Shown here: positions 34,752 to 51,626 of the stretch, piece by piece | Layout: each line of letters opens with the position of its first letter | Numbering within the stretch: position 1 is the stretch's first letter | NCBI RefSeq assembly: GCF_018861145.1 | Contig: NZ_JAHKQT010000032.1 | Span: 1 to 64,000, forward strand | Length of the DNA stretch: 64,000 bases | Origin: Poseidonibacter lekithochrous | GTDB lineage: Bacteria; Campylobacterota; Campylobacteria; Campylobacterales; Arcobacteraceae | Direction: 5' to 3' | Made by a program: the position numbers and the translations under genes | The notes under the pieces: generated by a model | What the model saw: the letters and a program-made list of their open reading frames with translations, nothing else | Database searches by the model: none | What the model was told of the DNA's origin: nothing

Positions 34752-35279
34752 ATGGCACATAAATGGTACGCAATTCAAACTTACTCTGGTAGTGAACTTG
34801 CAGTTAAAAGAGCACTAATACAGTTATCAGAAGAAATGGCTGATGGTAGAATAGCTGAAGTTTTAGTTCCAACAGAAGATTTAATTGAAATTAAAAAAGG
34901 TAAAAAGTCAATCATTGAGAGACCTTTATATCCAGCATATGCATTTGCTAAGATTGAATTAGATACAGAATTATGGCATGGAATACAAGCAATGCCTAAA
35001 GTAGGTAGATTTATTGGTGAATCGAAAAAACCAACTCCTTTATCTGAAAAAGATATTACAGCTATTTTAGATAAAGTTAATAATAGAGCAGCTGCAAAAC
35101 CAAAAGTTTCATTTGATGAAGGTGAAATGGTTAGAGTAAATGAAGGCCCATTTGCAAACTTCAATGGAATTGTTGAAGATTTTGATATGGCTTCTGGTAT
35201 ATTAAAATTAAATGTTTCAATATTTGGAAGAAATACTCCAGTTGAAATTTCATATTCACAAGTAGAAAGAGTAGTTTAA
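34752..35279 (+). CDS. nusG: Transcription termination/antitermination protein NusG
   Basis: Transcription elongation factor of 175 aa that links RNA polymerase with Rho or the ribosome. The NGN domain starts KWYAIQTYSGSELAVKRAL and has VLVPTEDLIEI and RPLYPAYAFAKIE; the C-terminal KOW domain has FDEGEMVRVNEGPFANFNGIVEDFD. Full length. A long hairpin separates it from rplK. Confidence 0.97.
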   Translation: MAHKWYAIQTYSGSELAVKRALIQLSEEMADGRIAEVLVPTEDLIEIKKGKKSIIERPLYPAYAFAKIELDTELWHGIQAMPKVGRFIGESKKPTPLSEKDITAILDKVNNRAAAKPKVSFDEGEMVRVNEGPFANFNGIVEDFDMASGILKLNVSIFGRNTPVEISYSQVERVV

Positions 35280-35290
35280 GTACTCTTTTT

Positions 35291-35344
35291 TAGGCATTAG
35301 GCAATAAAACTTGCTTCTTACATAGTTTTATTCCCTAATGCCTA
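35291..35344 (+). promoter_or_regulatory. Long hairpin in the rplK leader
   Basis: A 20-base-pair stem with a single C-C mismatch (35291-35310 with 35325-35344) holds a 14-base loop. It fills most of the nusG-rplK gap and ends 35 bases before the rplK ATG. It may be an RNase III cut site, an attenuator or the ribosomal protein L1 control site of the L11 operon. Confidence 0.7.
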
Positions 35345-35379
35345 ATCATTAAAAAATCATTAAAATAAAAAGGAATAGT

Positions 35380-35805
35380 ATGGCAAAGAAAGTAGACGGT
35401 AAACTTAAATTACAAATACCTGCTGGTGCTGCAAACCCATCACCACCTGTTGGACCTGCATTAGGTCAAAGAGGTATTAATATCATGGAATTCTGTAAAG
35501 CATTCAATGAGAAAACAAAAGATAAAGCTGGATTTAATATCCCTGTAGAAATTACTGTTTATTCAGATAAAAGTTTCACATTTGAGTTAAAACAACCACC
35601 AATGACTGATTTAATTAAAAAAGTTTCTGGGATCAAAAAAGGTTCTGATAATGCACTTAAAAATAAAATTGGTTCATTAACTAAAGATCAAATTATGGAA
35701 ATTGTTGATATGAAAATCGCTGATTTAAATACTGATGATAAAGATCAAGCTGCAAAAATTGTTGCAGGAAGTGCAAGATCAATGGGAATTACAACTGAAT
35801 TATAA
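35380..35805 (+). CDS. rplK: 50S ribosomal protein L11
   Basis: Component of the GTPase-associated centre of the large subunit (141 aa). It has [32 protein letters not shown], the typical thiostrepton-site region, and the C-terminal RNA-binding part ending GSARSMGI. Normal length. It is followed by the rplA leader. Confidence 0.98.
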   Translation: MAKKVDGKLKLQIPAGAANPSPPVGPALGQRGINIMEFCKAFNEKTKDKAGFNIPVEITVYSDKSFTFELKQPPMTDLIKKVSGIKKGSDNALKNKIGSLTKDQIMEIVDMKIADLNTDDKDQAAKIVAGSARSMGITTEL

Positions 35806-35823
35806 TATTCACTAGTTTTTCTT

Positions 35824-35854
35824 AAGTCTAACCAGCAGACTTTTTAAACGCTGG
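35824..35854 (+). promoter_or_regulatory. rplA leader with two competing hairpins (L1 site candidate)
   Basis: AAGTCT (35824-35829) can pair with AGACTT (35837-35842), followed by TTT, a small terminator-like hairpin. CCAGC in its loop (35832-35836) can instead pair with GCTGG (35850-35854). The leader may be bound by L1, which represses its own operon in other bacteria. Confidence 0.45.
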
Positions 35855-35887
35855 AAGCAAAAAAATAAAATATTGCGGAGAATTAAA

Positions 35888-36577
35888 ATGGCAAAAAGAT
35901 ATAAATCATTAAAAGAAAAAATTGAACAAAGAGATTACTCTCTTGCTGATACTTGTAATTTATTAAAAGAATTAAAATCTACAAAATTTGACGAAAGTGT
36001 TGAAGTAGCACTTAATTTAAATGTAGATCCAAGACATGCTGATCAAATGATTAGAGGTGCAGTTGTACTTCCAAATGGTACAGGTAAAACTGTTAGAGTT
36101 GCAGTTTTTGCAAAAGGTGTTAAAGTTGATGAAGCTAAAGCAGCAGGTGCTGATATTGTTGGTAACGATGATTTAGTTGAAACTGTAATGGCTGGAAATA
36201 TTGATTTTGATGTTTTAATTGCAACTCCTGATTGTATGGGACTTGTTGGTAAATTAGGTAGAGTTTTAGGACCAAAAGGTTTAATGCCTAATCCTAAAGT
36301 TGGAACAGTTACTATGGATGTTACAAAAGCAGTTAGTGATGCTAAAGGTGGTCAAGTAGCATATAGAGTTGATAAAAAAGGTAACATGCAAGCTGCAGTT
36401 GGAAAAATTTCTTTTTCTACTGAAGCAATCAAAGAAAATATTGAAGCATTTGTTGCAGCTATTAACAAACAAAAACCAGCATCTGCTAAAGGTAGATATA
36501 TTGCTAATGCAGCAATATCATTAACTATGTCACCATCAATTAATGTTGATGCTTCAGAATTAATGGATATTAAATAA
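35888..36577 (+). CDS. rplA: 50S ribosomal protein L1
   Basis: Large-subunit stalk protein and translational repressor of its own operon in other bacteria (229 aa). Visible: [64 protein letters not shown] and the C-terminal [14 protein letters not shown] 35888 with GCGGAG upstream is preferred to ATG 35873, which would place five extra residues before the conserved MAKRYK. Confidence 0.97.
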   Translation: MAKRYKSLKEKIEQRDYSLADTCNLLKELKSTKFDESVEVALNLNVDPRHADQMIRGAVVLPNGTGKTVRVAVFAKGVKVDEAKAAGADIVGNDDLVETVMAGNIDFDVLIATPDCMGLVGKLGRVLGPKGLMPNPKVGTVTMDVTKAVSDAKGGQVAYRVDKKGNMQAAVGKISFSTEAIKENIEAFVAAINKQKPASAKGRYIANAAISLTMSPSINVDASELMDIK

Positions 36578-36603
36578 GGATTTTTTCCTTATTTAATTTT
36601 TTT
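36569..36603 (+). terminator. Terminator at the rplA end
   Basis: An 11-base-pair stem (36569-36579 with 36587-36597) includes the rplA stop codon and is followed by TTTTTT. It may reduce read-through into rplJ, whose leader holds its own control structure. Confidence 0.75.
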
Positions 36604-36605
36604 AA

Positions 36606-36744
36606 CATTCAATAATACAGATAAAATATCTTTATTATTGAGTGTTCAAAGCACTGAAATAAAAACTGAAGACAGTGGGTTAGATTCGTTCCTCGTTTCT
36701 AATAAGTCCTACCGAAGTCGATGTTTTGAAGGGAGGAGAACCTT
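36606..36744 (+). promoter_or_regulatory. rplJ leader (L10 autoregulatory leader candidate)
   Basis: The 167-base gap before rplJ is GC-richer than its surroundings. A stem joins 36606-36617 and the ATTATTGAGTGT near 36635-36646. Downstream lie CACTG/CAGTG and further short stems, then GAAGGGAGGAGAACC before the ATG. L10(L12)4 binds such leaders to repress rplJL translation in many bacteria; the assignment here rests on position and structure. Confidence 0.55.
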
Positions 36745-37233
36745 ATGAATAAACAACAAAAATTTGAAATAATTGAAAATTTAACATCTGAATTTAAAAA
36801 TTCTCAAGCTATTGTAGTATGTGGATATAATGGAATTACTCATAAAGAGTTAGAATCATTAAGAATCGATGCTAGAGCTAATGGAACTAAAGTTCAAGTT
36901 GCTAAAAATACTCTTGTAACTGTAGCAGTTAAAAATGCTGAGTTAGGAGATGTAGCCTTAACTGGTACAAATATTTTCTTATGGTCTGAAGATCAAATCT
37001 CTGCTTGTAAAGTAGCAGATACATTTGCTTCAACTAAAAAAGATAAATTTGAGATCAAATCAGGGATTATTGAAGGTGAGATTGCAGATCTTGCAACTGT
37101 TAATGCATTCGCTAAGTTACCATCTAGAGATGAACTTCTTGGTATGCTTGCAGCTACTTGGATGGCACCACTTACAAACTTTACTATTGGGCTTGATGCT
37201 CTTAGAAAGAAAAAAGAAGAAGAAGCAGCTTAA
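36745..37233 (+). CDS. rplJ: 50S ribosomal protein L10
   Basis: Base of the L7/L12 stalk (162 aa). It begins with the typical NKQQKFEIIENLTSEF and has VVCGYNGITHKELESLR, QVAKNTLVTVAV, FAKLPSRDELLGMLAATWMAPL and a charged tail KKKEEEAA. A strong GGGAGGAG site precedes the ATG. rplL follows 50 bases later. Confidence 0.97.
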   Translation: MNKQQKFEIIENLTSEFKNSQAIVVCGYNGITHKELESLRIDARANGTKVQVAKNTLVTVAVKNAELGDVALTGTNIFLWSEDQISACKVADTFASTKKDKFEIKSGIIEGEIADLATVNAFAKLPSRDELLGMLAATWMAPLTNFTIGLDALRKKKEEEAA

Positions 37234-37283
37234 TTTTATTAAGCTTGTAATAAAAAATAAATATAAAGAATAAGGAATAATAA

Positions 37284-37655
37284 ATGGCAATTTCTAAAGA
37301 AGACGTATTAGAATATATCTCTGGTTTATCTGTACTTGAATTATCAGAATTAGTTAAAGAATTTGAAGAAAAGTTTGGTGTATCTGCACAACCTGTTGCA
37401 GTTGCTGGTGTAGCTGGTGGAGCTGCTGAAGCTGCTGAAGAAAAAACAGAATTTGATGTTATTATCAAAGATGCTGGTGCTAAAAAAATTAACGTTATTA
37501 AAGTAATTAGAGCGTTAACTGGTTTAGGATTAAAAGAAGCGAAAGCTGCTGCTGAAGCTGCAGATTCTGTAGTTAAAGAAGGTGTATCTAAAGAAGATGC
37601 TGAAGCTGCAAAAGCTGAATTAGAAGCTGCTGGAGCAACTGTAGAAGTTAAATAA
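37284..37655 (+). CDS. rplL: 50S ribosomal protein L7/L12
   Basis: Stalk protein of 123 aa that recruits translation factors. It has an N-terminal dimerisation helix region ([22 protein letters not shown]), an alanine-rich hinge around residues 40-52 and a C-terminal domain with [35 protein letters not shown]. Full length. The intergenic hairpins before rpoB follow it. Confidence 0.98.
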   Translation: MAISKEDVLEYISGLSVLELSELVKEFEEKFGVSAQPVAVAGVAGGAAEAAEEKTEFDVIIKDAGAKKINVIKVIRALTGLGLKEAKAAAEAADSVVKEGVSKEDAEAAKAELEAAGATVEVK

Positions 37656-37680
37656 TTACACTCGTAATTTTATAAACTTG

Positions 37681-37708
37681 TTATACAAGGCTTAATTGCC
37701 TTGTATAA
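37681..37708 (+). other. First hairpin between rplL and rpoB
   Basis: A perfect 11-base-pair stem (37681-37691 with 37698-37708, loop TTAATT) without a T-run. In E. coli an RNase III site lies at the same place between rplL and rpoB, so a processing role is likely here. Confidence 0.7.
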
Positions 37709-37713
37709 AGAAT

Positions 37714-37780
37714 AGCATCTTTGAAGGCTAAGGTTAGAATTTTAATGGAATTTTAACCCTATCCTTTACGGATGCTTTTG
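37714..37780 (+). terminator. Attenuator-like second hairpin before rpoB
   Basis: A nested structure: AGCATC (37714-37719) pairs with GATGCT (37771-37776), AAGG with CCTT, and 37732-37741 with 37749-37758 (10 pairs, one wobble). TTTTG follows. It could end part of the rplL transcripts, setting the ratio of ribosomal protein to polymerase messages. Confidence 0.6.
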
Positions 37781-37808
37781 TGCTTTATATGCTATAAAGC
37801 TTAACTAA

Positions 37809-46500
<8,692 letters not shown>

Positions 46501-46507
46501 AAAATAA

Positions 46508-46530
46508 ACAATAAGGCTTTGCCTTGTTGT
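46508..46530 (+). terminator. Hairpin after rpoC
   Basis: Bases 46508-46517 pair with 46521-46530 (ten positions, one of them T-G and otherwise complementary) around the loop TTT, eight bases after the rpoC stop. No good T-run follows (TAGTTTAC), so it is a weak terminator or a 3' end stabiliser. Confidence 0.5.
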
Positions 46531-46541
46531 TAGTTTACTTT

Positions 46542-46928
46542 ATGGATATATTTTCACTATTACTTATTTTTATAGCTGTTGAATTATTTGAATCAAATTG
46601 GCAAAAGTCAGATTCTATGTATGGATTAATTTCTAATAATTTTACTATGTATAAAAAAAGTATCTTTTTATACTTTACTTTACACATTTCTTTTTTTTAC
46701 ACAATCTTTGTTTCTATTTATTTAGTTAATTTCTCATTTTGGATGAGTTCTATTTTGGTGATAAAGTTTTTGGATATTGCCTTTAAATTAAATATGATGA
46801 AAAAACTTTCTAATGATGTGTCTTTAGAAGAAGTAATGCCAATAAATGTAAAAATGACACCTATATTTAGATATATGAATGTAATTATATATCCACTTTC
46901 TTTTGTATTTGCTACGGGATTGATATAA
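46542..46928 (+). CDS. Small integral membrane protein, unknown
   Basis: Unrecognised protein of 128 aa. About four hydrophobic helices lie at residues 1-18, 38-62, 66-82 and 108-127, with a polar stretch MKKLSNDVSLEEVMPINVKM before the last. ATG 46542 is used; a TTG at 46524 lies inside the post-rpoC hairpin and has no ribosome site. It is the first gene of the accessory stretch between rpoC and rpsL. No function is suggested by the sequence. Confidence 0.65.
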   Translation: MDIFSLLLIFIAVELFESNWQKSDSMYGLISNNFTMYKKSIFLYFTLHISFFYTIFVSIYLVNFSFWMSSILVIKFLDIAFKLNMMKKLSNDVSLEEVMPINVKMTPIFRYMNVIIYPLSFVFATGLI

Positions 46929-47011
46929 CAATTATAAAAATATAAACAATATTTTAATTTTATCACATATATATTTTGCTAATATACTATTATAAATAAA
47001 AAAGGATATAC

Positions 47012-47299
47012 ATGCAATATTTAATAATCGCATATGATAATGATGGTGTAATTGAAAAAAGAATGGAATCTAGACCTGCTCACGTTGAAGCTACTCAAAA
47101 ATTAATGACTGAAGGTAAAATTATTAGTGCTTGTGCAATGATTGAAGAAGATGAAATGGTTGGATCTTCTGTTTTAACAAACTTTGATAGTGAAGATGAA
47201 TTAAATACATGGTTAGAAAATGAACCTTATGTAAAGGGTGGAGTTTGGAATATGGATGAAATTCAGATCGTACCTGTAAAAGCGATGCCAAAACTTTAG
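47012..47299 (+). CDS. YciI-family protein
   Basis: Small soluble protein of 95 aa of the YCII family (dimeric ferredoxin-like fold). The start MQYLIIAYDNDG, RPAHVEATQKLMTEGKIISACAM and the FDSEDELNTWLENEPYVKGGVW block with the conserved PY-GG-W pattern are characteristic. The RPAH histidine is the family's presumed active-site residue. Function is poorly known; some members are dehydrochlorinase-like. It has an AAAAAGGA ribosome site and a possible -10 (TATTATAAAT) just upstream. Confidence 0.85.
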   Translation: MQYLIIAYDNDGVIEKRMESRPAHVEATQKLMTEGKIISACAMIEEDEMVGSSVLTNFDSEDELNTWLENEPYVKGGVWNMDEIQIVPVKAMPKL

Positions 47300-47331
47300 A
47301 AAATGTTATTTAACTACTAAGTCTCTTATGA

Positions 47332-47410
47332 TATAATTCTATACTTAAAAGATATCCCTATAATTATAACTTAAAATAGGGATATTGGAAAACTAAGAAG
47401 GAATCAAATA
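47332..47410 (+). promoter_or_regulatory. eamA promoter and leader hairpin
   Basis: TATAAT (47332-47337, with TG one base before it) is an extended -10 promoter. The transcript leader holds a perfect 9-base-pair stem, ATATCCCTA (47352-47360) with TAGGGATAT (47377-47385), around a 16-base AT-rich loop. A ribosome site AAGAAGG (47397-47403) then precedes a tiny ORF, not the transporter itself. Confidence 0.6.
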
Positions 47411-47458
47411 ATGATAGAATTATTATTTATGTTAAATCCTTATTTAAAACAACAATAA
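47411..47458 (+). CDS. Leader peptide coupled to the EamA transporter gene
   Basis: A 15-residue ORF, MIELLFMLNPYLKQQ, starts eight bases after the AAGAAGG site and its TAA directly abuts the ATG of the EamA gene. The transporter has no ribosome site of its own, since the bases before it are the end of this ORF (AAACAACAATAA). Ribosomes finishing the leader would re-start on the transporter. This looks like translational coupling or a regulatory leader peptide; it is inferred from layout alone. Confidence 0.5.
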   Translation: MIELLFMLNPYLKQQ

Positions 47459-48328
47459 ATGAAATATTTAATTTTAGTAACTTTTCTTTGGGCATTTTCT
47501 TTTAGTTTTATAGGTGAAGTTTTAGCAGGTGAAGTTGATAGTTATTTTGCTGTACTTATTCGTGTTGTTTTAGCATCACTAGTTTTTTTGCCATTTACAA
47601 AATTTAGAGGTATTCAAACAAAATTAAAGCTTAAAATAATGTTTATTGGGACTGTCCAAATTGGGTTAATGTATATATTTCTATATAAATCTTTTTTATT
47701 CTTAACTGTTCCCGAAGTTTTACTTTTTACCATATTTACTCCCATTTATGTAACATTATTTTATGATGGATTAAAAGGTCAATTTAAACTACTTTACTTA
47801 ATTAGTACTGGATTAGCTGTATTTGGTGCATATATCATCAGATATCAAAATATAAATGAAGATTTTATTATAGGTTTTTTAATGGTACAAGGAGCAAGTA
47901 TTTGTTTTGCACTAGGACAAAGTGCTTACAAAAATATAATGGAATCAAATAAAGAAATTAGACAAAGAGATATTTTTGGATATTTTCATTTTGGAGCATT
48001 GATTGTAAGTGTTATATCCTTTTTATTATTTGCTAATTTAGAGAAGATATCACCATCTTTAACACAATGGGGTGTTTTAATCTGGTTAGGTGTTATAGCA
48101 TCAGGATTAGGATATTTTTTATGGAATAAAGGAGCTTGTCTAGTAGATTCAGGTGTACTTGCAATTATGAATAATGCCTTAGTTCCAGTAGGATTGCTTA
48201 TAAATCTAATTATTTGGGAAAAATCAAGTAATTATCTTTTACTATTTTTAGGAAGTATAGTTATGGCTTTATCTTTATATTTACACTACTATTTTATTAA
48301 ACTATATGATAAAAATAAAGTTTCTTAA
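47459..48328 (+). CDS. EamA/DMT-family transporter
   Basis: Inner-membrane transporter of 289 aa of the drug/metabolite transporter superfamily. It has about ten helices arranged as two EamA repeats: the first starts KYLILVTFLWAFSFSFIGEVLAG, and the second contains ASICFALGQSAYKN and IASGLGYFLWNKGACLVDSGVLAIMNNALVP. DMT proteins usually export amino acids, nucleosides or toxic metabolites; the substrate here is unknown. Expression may depend on the tiny ORF just before it. It ends 61 bases before phoX, whose control site lies in the gap. Confidence 0.88.
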   Translation: MKYLILVTFLWAFSFSFIGEVLAGEVDSYFAVLIRVVLASLVFLPFTKFRGIQTKLKLKIMFIGTVQIGLMYIFLYKSFLFLTVPEVLLFTIFTPIYVTLFYDGLKGQFKLLYLISTGLAVFGAYIIRYQNINEDFIIGFLMVQGASICFALGQSAYKNIMESNKEIRQRDIFGYFHFGALIVSVISFLLFANLEKISPSLTQWGVLIWLGVIASGLGYFLWNKGACLVDSGVLAIMNNALVPVGLLINLIIWEKSSNYLLLFLGSIVMALSLYLHYYFIKLYDKNKVS

Positions 48329-48329
48329 A

Positions 48330-48363
48330 TTGTAATCATTCTGTAATCAAGTCTTCTTAAAAT
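48330..48363 (+). promoter_or_regulatory. Pho-box-like promoter of phoX
   Basis: Two 7-base direct repeats, TTGTAAT (48330-48336) and CTGTAAT (48341-48347), are separated by four bases (11-base period). They are followed after 10 bases by TAAAAT (48358-48363). This is the layout of an E. coli Pho box (CTGTCAT repeats) that replaces the -35 element for PhoB. It fits phosphate control of the phosphatase gene. Confidence 0.6.
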
Positions 48364-48389
48364 ACAGAAAATATTTAAAGGAAGAAATT

Positions 48390-50594
48390 ATGAAAGATGT
48401 ACTTACAAAAAACCATCCTATGTCACCAAATGGACAAGACTCTATCTCTAAAAATAATTCAAATAATTTAACACTAGAAGAAATAACAGAAACTAGAGTT
48501 TCAAGAAGAACTTTAATAAAAGGCGGTTTAGCAGTTGTTGCAGGAAGCTTTTTTGGAATGAATTTAACTGGTTGTGGTAGCAGTCGTAATAATACATTAT
48601 CTCCTGTGGCATCTACAGCTTTATTAGATTTCGATTCTGTTGCAAAAAATATTGATGATATGGTAACTGTACCAGAAGGATATTCAGTACAAGTTTTATA
48701 TAGATTAGGTGATCCAATTAATTCCTTTACTTCTGAATATTCAAATGATGGAAGTGATACAGACTTTAATTATAGAGCAGGAGATCATCATGATGGTATG
48801 GCTTATTTTGGTATGAATAAAGAAGGAACTTTTAAAGACTTATCAAATTCTTCAAGAGGTTTACTCTGTATGAATCATGAAAATATGACTCAAATTTTCA
48901 TGCACACAGAAGATCAAAGAGCAGCTTATGACAAAACTGCAAGACCATCTCCCGAAATTGATAAAGAAGTTTCTGCACATGGTGTTTCTGTTATTGAAAT
49001 TCAAAAAGGAAATACAGAATTTTCAATAAACAAAAATTCTGTATTCAATAAAAGAATAACTGCTCAAACAGAAATAAATATAAATGGACCAGTAAAAAAC
49101 CACGATTTAGTAAAAACTAAATATTCAACAACTGGAGATAAAACAAGAGGAACTTTAAACAACTGTGCTAATGGATTAACACCATGGGGAACATATCTTA
49201 CATGTGAAGAGAATTGGGCTGGATACTTCAAAAGACCTGAAAGTAGTATTTTAATTGATATAAAAGCACAAGCTACTCAAAATAGATATATGGGTTCAAG
49301 TGCTTCAGATGGTTCTTATGGTTGGGCAAACTCTACGACTAATAATGATCTGTATGACAGATGGGATATTACTCCAAAGGGTAGTGATCAAATAGAGGAT
49401 TATAGAAATGCCGCAAATACATTTGGTTGGGTTGTTGAAATTGACCCATTTAATCCTACATCAACTCCAAGAAAGAGAACAGCCTTTGGAAGAATGGGAC
49501 ATGAGGGTGCAATGCCAGGACTTATAAAAAATGGTGAACCTTTAGTTTATTATATGGGTGATGATTCAAAAGGTGAATATATTTATAAATATGTATCTAC
49601 TTTAAATTGGGATGAATCTGATTTAAATGGTGGATTAGATGTAGGAGATAAATATTTAGATGATGGAAAACTTTTTGTTGCAAAATTTAATGATGATGGT
49701 TCAGGAGAATGGCTAGAGCTTTCAATGAATAATACTGATGTTACTTCCTATGCATCTTACAGTTTTGATGACTTAGGTGATATTCTGGTAAATACAAGAC
49801 ATGCAGCAGATGCAGTTAAAGCAACTCCAATGGATAGACCAGAATGGACAGGAGTCCATCCAAATACTGGTGATATTTATATTACTTTAACAAATAATAC
49901 AAATAGAGGTAAAGCTAGTGGAGTCAGTTCAGAACTTGATGCTTCTAATCCAAGGTATTATACAGATGATAAAGATGGAAAAACCTCTAAAGGAAATGTA
50001 AATGGACATCTAATTAGAATGCAAGAAGTTGGGAATAGTTCTAGTGCAACTGCGTTTAATTGGGATATTTATCTATTTGGTGCCCAAGCTGATGCCAATG
50101 AGAATATTAATATTTCTAAATTGACAGATGACAATGATTTTTCAAGCCCAGATGGATTATATTTTAGTCAAGCATCAAAAGGTTTAATGTGGTTACAAAC
50201 AGATGATGGTTATTACACAGATGTAACAAATTGTATGATGTTAGCAGCACTACCTGGAAAATATAATGACGGTAAAACTACAAAAATTATAAATAAATCT
50301 GTACCAAGTAATTCAAATGTAGATGAAACTATTACTACTTATGTAGGAGCTGAAGCTTCTAATACAAATCTAAAAAGATTTTTAGTTGGACCAAAAGAGT
50401 GTGAAATTACAGGAATTACTGAAACTCCTGATGGCAAAGCAATATTTGTAAATATTCAACATCCAGGAGAGAAAACAAAAGATTTAAGTGATACAACTTC
50501 ATATGGTAGCCATTGGCCAGATGCCAGTAGTTCAAGACCTAGGTCTGCTACTATTGTTATTACAAAAGATGATGGTGGAATTGTTGGCTCGTAA
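48390..50594 (+). CDS. phoX: PhoX-family alkaline phosphatase, Tat-exported
   Basis: Large phosphatase of the PhoX/DUF839 family, 734 aa, that would release phosphate from organic esters in the periplasm using calcium and iron. A twin-arginine signal (R39-R40 in SRRTLIKGG, then a hydrophobic stretch) fits the Tat export needed for a folded metalloprotein. A cysteine in LTGCGSS after the signal could be a lipid site. Conserved parts include LLCMNHENM, NNCANGLTPWGTYLTCEENWAGYF, GRMGHEGAMP, VYYMGDDSKGEYIYKYVS and PDGKAIFVNIQHPGE. Common in marine bacteria. A Pho-box-like site precedes it. Confidence 0.9.
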   Translation: MKDVLTKNHPMSPNGQDSISKNNSNNLTLEEITETRVSRRTLIKGGLAVVAGSFFGMNLTGCGSSRNNTLSPVASTALLDFDSVAKNIDDMVTVPEGYSVQVLYRLGDPINSFTSEYSNDGSDTDFNYRAGDHHDGMAYFGMNKEGTFKDLSNSSRGLLCMNHENMTQIFMHTEDQRAAYDKTARPSPEIDKEVSAHGVSVIEIQKGNTEFSINKNSVFNKRITAQTEININGPVKNHDLVKTKYSTTGDKTRGTLNNCANGLTPWGTYLTCEENWAGYFKRPESSILIDIKAQATQNRYMGSSASDGSYGWANSTTNNDLYDRWDITPKGSDQIEDYRNAANTFGWVVEIDPFNPTSTPRKRTAFGRMGHEGAMPGLIKNGEPLVYYMGDDSKGEYIYKYVSTLNWDESDLNGGLDVGDKYLDDGKLFVAKFNDDGSGEWLELSMNNTDVTSYASYSFDDLGDILVNTRHAADAVKATPMDRPEWTGVHPNTGDIYITLTNNTNRGKASGVSSELDASNPRYYTDDKDGKTSKGNVNGHLIRMQEVGNSSSATAFNWDIYLFGAQADANENINISKLTDDNDFSSPDGLYFSQASKGLMWLQTDDGYYTDVTNCMMLAALPGKYNDGKTTKIINKSVPSNSNVDETITTYVGAEASNTNLKRFLVGPKECEITGITETPDGKAIFVNIQHPGEKTKDLSDTTSYGSHWPDASSSRPRSATIVITKDDGGIVGS

Positions 50595-50648
50595 AAAAGT
50601 TCAAAAGTCAAAATAAGGAAAGTATTCTCTTTAAAATTTTTAAACTTA

Positions 50649-50680
50649 AAGTATTAGTAAATTTATATTTATTAATACTT
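50649..50680 (+). terminator. Hairpin after phoX
   Basis: A 14-base-pair AT-rich stem (50649-50662 with 50667-50680, one wobble pair) lies about 55 bases after the phoX stop. A shorter stem AAGTAA/TTACTT follows at 50695-50712. Neither has a T-run; they may be a 3' end structure or an operator for the DUF2971 gene. Confidence 0.4.
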
Positions 50681-50762
50681 ATTATATGATATTGAAGTAA
50701 GTGTTATTACTTAGAATATATAGATATTAATTACTGTATACTCTATTCTATAGGAGCATATT

Positions 50763-51575
50763 ATGGGAAATATTATTTATCATTATTGTAGTGTTGAATC
50801 TTTTAGAGCTATAATTGAAAATAAAACATTATGGTTAAGCTCGGTATATAATTTAAATGATTATAAAGAAATTCATTGGATAAAAGATAAAATTTTTAAG
50901 AAAATCAAAAGCTCAGTAACAAAGGACAACTTTTTAAAATATAAAAGTTTTGAAGAGTTGTATTCTAATCAACTTCCAAATGTATATATAGCATCTTTTT
51001 CTGAAGGATCAGATCTTTTAAGTCAATGGCGTGCGTATGCAAATGATGGCTTTGGTGTTGCAATTGGTTTTAATAGTGAGTATTTTAAAGAAAATAAACT
51101 TGTTCAAACTTCAGTTGTATTATATGATGAGTTGGAACAAGAAAAACAAATTGATTTAATCTTATCCCCTTTGGAAAAATTAGATCAAAATATTGATACT
51201 GAATCGCTAGAATTTGTTGAAATTTGTAAAAATATAATTATAGATATTAATAACCTATCAGCTAAATCTAAAAATGAACTGTTTAAAGAAGAACAAGAAG
51301 TTAGACTAGTTCACACTCCTAAGATAATAGATGATAAAGAGAATAAAAAATATATATTTGAAGATAATATATCTCAAATGATGTTTCGTTCTGTTTATGG
51401 AAATCTTATTCCTTATTTTGAACTAAAATTTGAAAAAGAAAAACAAATACCAGCAATATTCGAAATCATAAAAGGTCCTAAGAACAAGTTTATAGATGAA
51501 GAAGCAAAAATATTTCTTTCAAATAATGGTTTTTATTCTGTTGATATAAAAAGTTCTAAATCGTCTTATAGATAA
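50763..51575 (+). CDS. DUF2971-family protein
   Basis: Protein of 270 aa clearly of the DUF2971 family. The N-terminal IIYHYCSVESFRAIIENKTLWLSS and NDYKEIHW, then IASFSEGSDLLSQWRAYANDGFGVAIGF, match the family's conserved blocks (SFSE--D-LS-W--Y). Family members are scattered, often near mobile or defence genes, and have no established function. It has a TAGGAG ribosome site. No toxin-antitoxin partner can be recognised in the next gene. Confidence 0.82.
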   Translation: MGNIIYHYCSVESFRAIIENKTLWLSSVYNLNDYKEIHWIKDKIFKKIKSSVTKDNFLKYKSFEELYSNQLPNVYIASFSEGSDLLSQWRAYANDGFGVAIGFNSEYFKENKLVQTSVVLYDELEQEKQIDLILSPLEKLDQNIDTESLEFVEICKNIIIDINNLSAKSKNELFKEEQEVRLVHTPKIIDDKENKKYIFEDNISQMMFRSVYGNLIPYFELKFEKEKQIPAIFEIIKGPKNKFIDEEAKIFLSNNGFYSVDIKSSKSSYR

Positions 51576-51626
51576 AAGATATTTTATTTAGATATAATGT
51601 TAATTAGAAAATATAATAGGATAAAT

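Noticed and set aside
46718-46966. Minus-strand frame opposite the small membrane protein
   Set aside because: Antisense to a frame with a better start and consistent membrane helices; no ribosome site.
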